Both the position numbers and the translations under genes were made by a program. 36,628 bases of DNA from Chitinophagaceae bacterium (GTDB lineage: Bacteria; Bacteroidota; Bacteroidia; Chitinophagales; Chitinophagaceae), in the NCBI GenBank assembly GCA_027484165.1, contig JAIXWH010000081.1, forward strand, positions 1 to 36,628. The letters are read 5' to 3'. Under the pieces are notes generated by a model. The model saw only the letters and a program-made list of their open reading frames with translations. It made no database searches and was not told the origin of the DNA. Positions 35,344-36,628 of this stretch are shown here, piece after piece (position 1 is the first letter of the stretch; each line of letters starts with the position of its first letter).

Positions 35344-36628
35344 ATGAACCATTTATCACTCCTTTCCATTTCTCCAATTGATGGCAGATACATCAATGCT
35401 ACAAAAGAATTATCTGATTACTTTTCAGAGTATGCTTTAATCAAATACAGGTACAAAGTAGAAGTTGAATACTTTATCTTTTTAGCTGAAAAGAAATTTT
35501 TTAAATTGAAATCTTCAGAAACCGAAAAACTGAGACAAAGTGTAAGCGATTTTTCAATTGCAGATGCTCAGGAAATAAAAGACACCGAAAAGATTACCAA
35601 TCATGATGTTAAAGCAGTTGAATATTTTTTGAAGAAAAAAGCGGATGAAATAGGAATAGGTCAATTCAAAGAGTGGGTTCATTTTGGATTAACCTCTCAA
35701 GACATCAATAATACTTCCATTCCACTTTTATGGAAAGATGCGATAGAACTTGAATATCTTCCTGCAATAATAAATTTACAACATCATATTCATCAACTTG
35801 CCCAACAATGGAAAGATATACCCATGCTCGCCAGAACTCACGGACAGCCTGCATCTCCTACAAGACTTGGAAAAGAACTGATGGTTTTTGTTGAACGCAT
35901 TGAAAACCAAATTCAATTATTCAGTTACATTCCTTTCTCTGGAAAATTTGGAGGAGCTACCGGTAATTTTAATGCACACCATGTTGCTTATCCAAAGTAC
36001 AACTGGATTAAATTTGGGAATGAATTTTTAGAAGAAAAATTAGGAATAGAGCGTCAGCAATACACCACTCAAATTGAGCATTATGATACATTGGCTTCTC
36101 AATTTGACAACATCAAACGCATCAATACCATATTGATAGATTTTGCAAGAGACATTTGGAGTTACATCAGTGTGGATTATTTTAAACAAAAGACAAAAAA
36201 AGGCGAAGTGGGCAGCAGTGCTATGCCTCATAAAGTAAATCCTATTGATTTTGAAAATGCTGAAGGCAATCTAGGAATGGCTAACGCTGTATTTGAGCAT
36301 TTATCTGGCAAACTTCCCATATCCAGACTACAACGAGATTTAACGGATAGTACCGTTTTAAGAAATATTGGAGTTCCAATGGGACATACCATCATTGCCA
36401 TAAAATCAATGGAAAAAGGATTAGGCAAATTGATTTTAAATGAATCAAAACTTAAAGCTGATCTGGAATCCAATTGGGCCGTTGTTGCAGAAGCTATCCA
36501 AACTATTTTAAGAAGAGAAAACTACCCTGCCCCTTACGAGGCATTAAAAGAACTTACAAGAGGGACTGTGATTGACAAAAAAGCCATTCATCAATTTATC
36601 TCCAAACTTAAAGTTTCAAAGGCAACTA
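35344..36628 (+). CDS. purB: adenylosuccinate lyase, 3' end beyond window
   Basis: PurB cleaves SAICAR to AICAR and adenylosuccinate to AMP in purine synthesis. From the ATG at 35344 the frame is open to the right edge (428 codons of an expected 450 or so). It begins SLLSISPIDGRY, as in the E. coli-type (longer) PurB. The catalytic His166 lies in ARTHGQPASPT. The signature loop GSSAMPHKVNPIDFENAEGN (about 290-309) carries the catalytic serine. LQRDLTDSTVLRNIG follows. The start is fixed by the family N-terminus; there is no alternative start close downstream. Confidence 0.96.
   Translation, partial: MNHLSLLSISPIDGRYINATKELSDYFSEYALIKYRYKVEVEYFIFLAEKKFFKLKSSETEKLRQSVSDFSIADAQEIKDTEKITNHDVKAVEYFLKKKADEIGIGQFKEWVHFGLTSQDINNTSIPLLWKDAIELEYLPAIINLQHHIHQLAQQWKDIPMLARTHGQPASPTRLGKELMVFVERIENQIQLFSYIPFSGKFGGATGNFNAHHVAYPKYNWIKFGNEFLEEKLGIERQQYTTQIEHYDTLASQFDNIKRINTILIDFARDIWSYISVDYFKQKTKKGEVGSSAMPHKVNPIDFENAEGNLGMANAVFEHLSGKLPISRLQRDLTDSTVLRNIGVPMGHTIIAIKSMEKGLGKLILNESKLKADLESNWAVVAEAIQTILRRENYPAPYEALKELTRGTVIDKKAIHQFISKLKVSKAT

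Noticed and set aside
35148-35381. Open frame of 77 codons with repeated FKR then LLN residues
   Set aside because: It is a translation of the 9-bp intergenic repeat and runs out of frame into the purB start; no start signal and no family.

Overview
The window is an AT-rich piece of a Bacteroidota chromosome, most likely from the Chitinophagaceae or a near relative. The evidence is the gene families present (DUF5686/CarboxypepD_reg, GSCFA, DUF4270 lipoprotein, short glycogen-synthase-like protein, YfhO, MqnA), the near absence of Shine-Dalgarno sequences, and several promoters of the Bacteroidota type (TTTG, about 19 bases, TAnnTTTG). The genus is inferred; nothing in the window fixes it.

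Positions 1-6560 hold mostly housekeeping genes: an edge-truncated DUF5686 outer-surface protein, miaE (tRNA hydroxylase), a secreted protein made of six 23-residue repeats, then a leftward series of GSCFA protein, HMG-CoA lyase, rlmB and metK. Positions 6639-9010 hold a leftward DUF4270 lipoprotein and a short protein that looks like the N-terminal half of glycogen synthase but lacks its substrate motif. Positions 9116-12342 are a rightward pantothenate group (panC, a membrane flippase-like protein, rfaE2, panB). Positions 12487-17704 carry a TonB-dependent receptor, an ALDH7-type aldehyde dehydrogenase and a secreted subtilase. The subtilase converges on a tail-specific (S41) protease across a strong bidirectional terminator. 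A tRNA-His gene with its own promoter and terminator follows, then a LytTR regulator whose receiver domain has lost its phosphorylation site.

Positions 21462-34356 form a surface polysaccharide locus. Rightward are YfhO, two WbbL-like GT2 glycosyltransferases and gmd (GDP-mannose 4,6-dehydratase). Leftward, reading toward gmd, are a small helical protein, a sugar C-methyltransferase-type enzyme, a glycosyltransferase-methyltransferase fusion, a Gmd-like SDR with altered catalytic residues and a GT9-like glycosyltransferase. A Wzx-type flippase closes the locus. Together they suggest a GDP-6-deoxyhexose-containing glycan, possibly with a branched or methylated sugar. The right edge carries mqnA (futalosine-pathway menaquinone synthesis) and the start of purB.

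The least ordinary signals are these: two copies of a 9-bp-periodic intergenic repeat 30 kb apart; terminators whose 3' end supplies the -33 element of the next gene; three genes with a -7 promoter box only 3-4 bases before the start codon; and several apparent pseudoenzymes or rearranged enzymes (glycogen-synthase-like protein, LytTR receiver, SDR). No CRISPR array, insertion sequence, prophage or defence system was seen.
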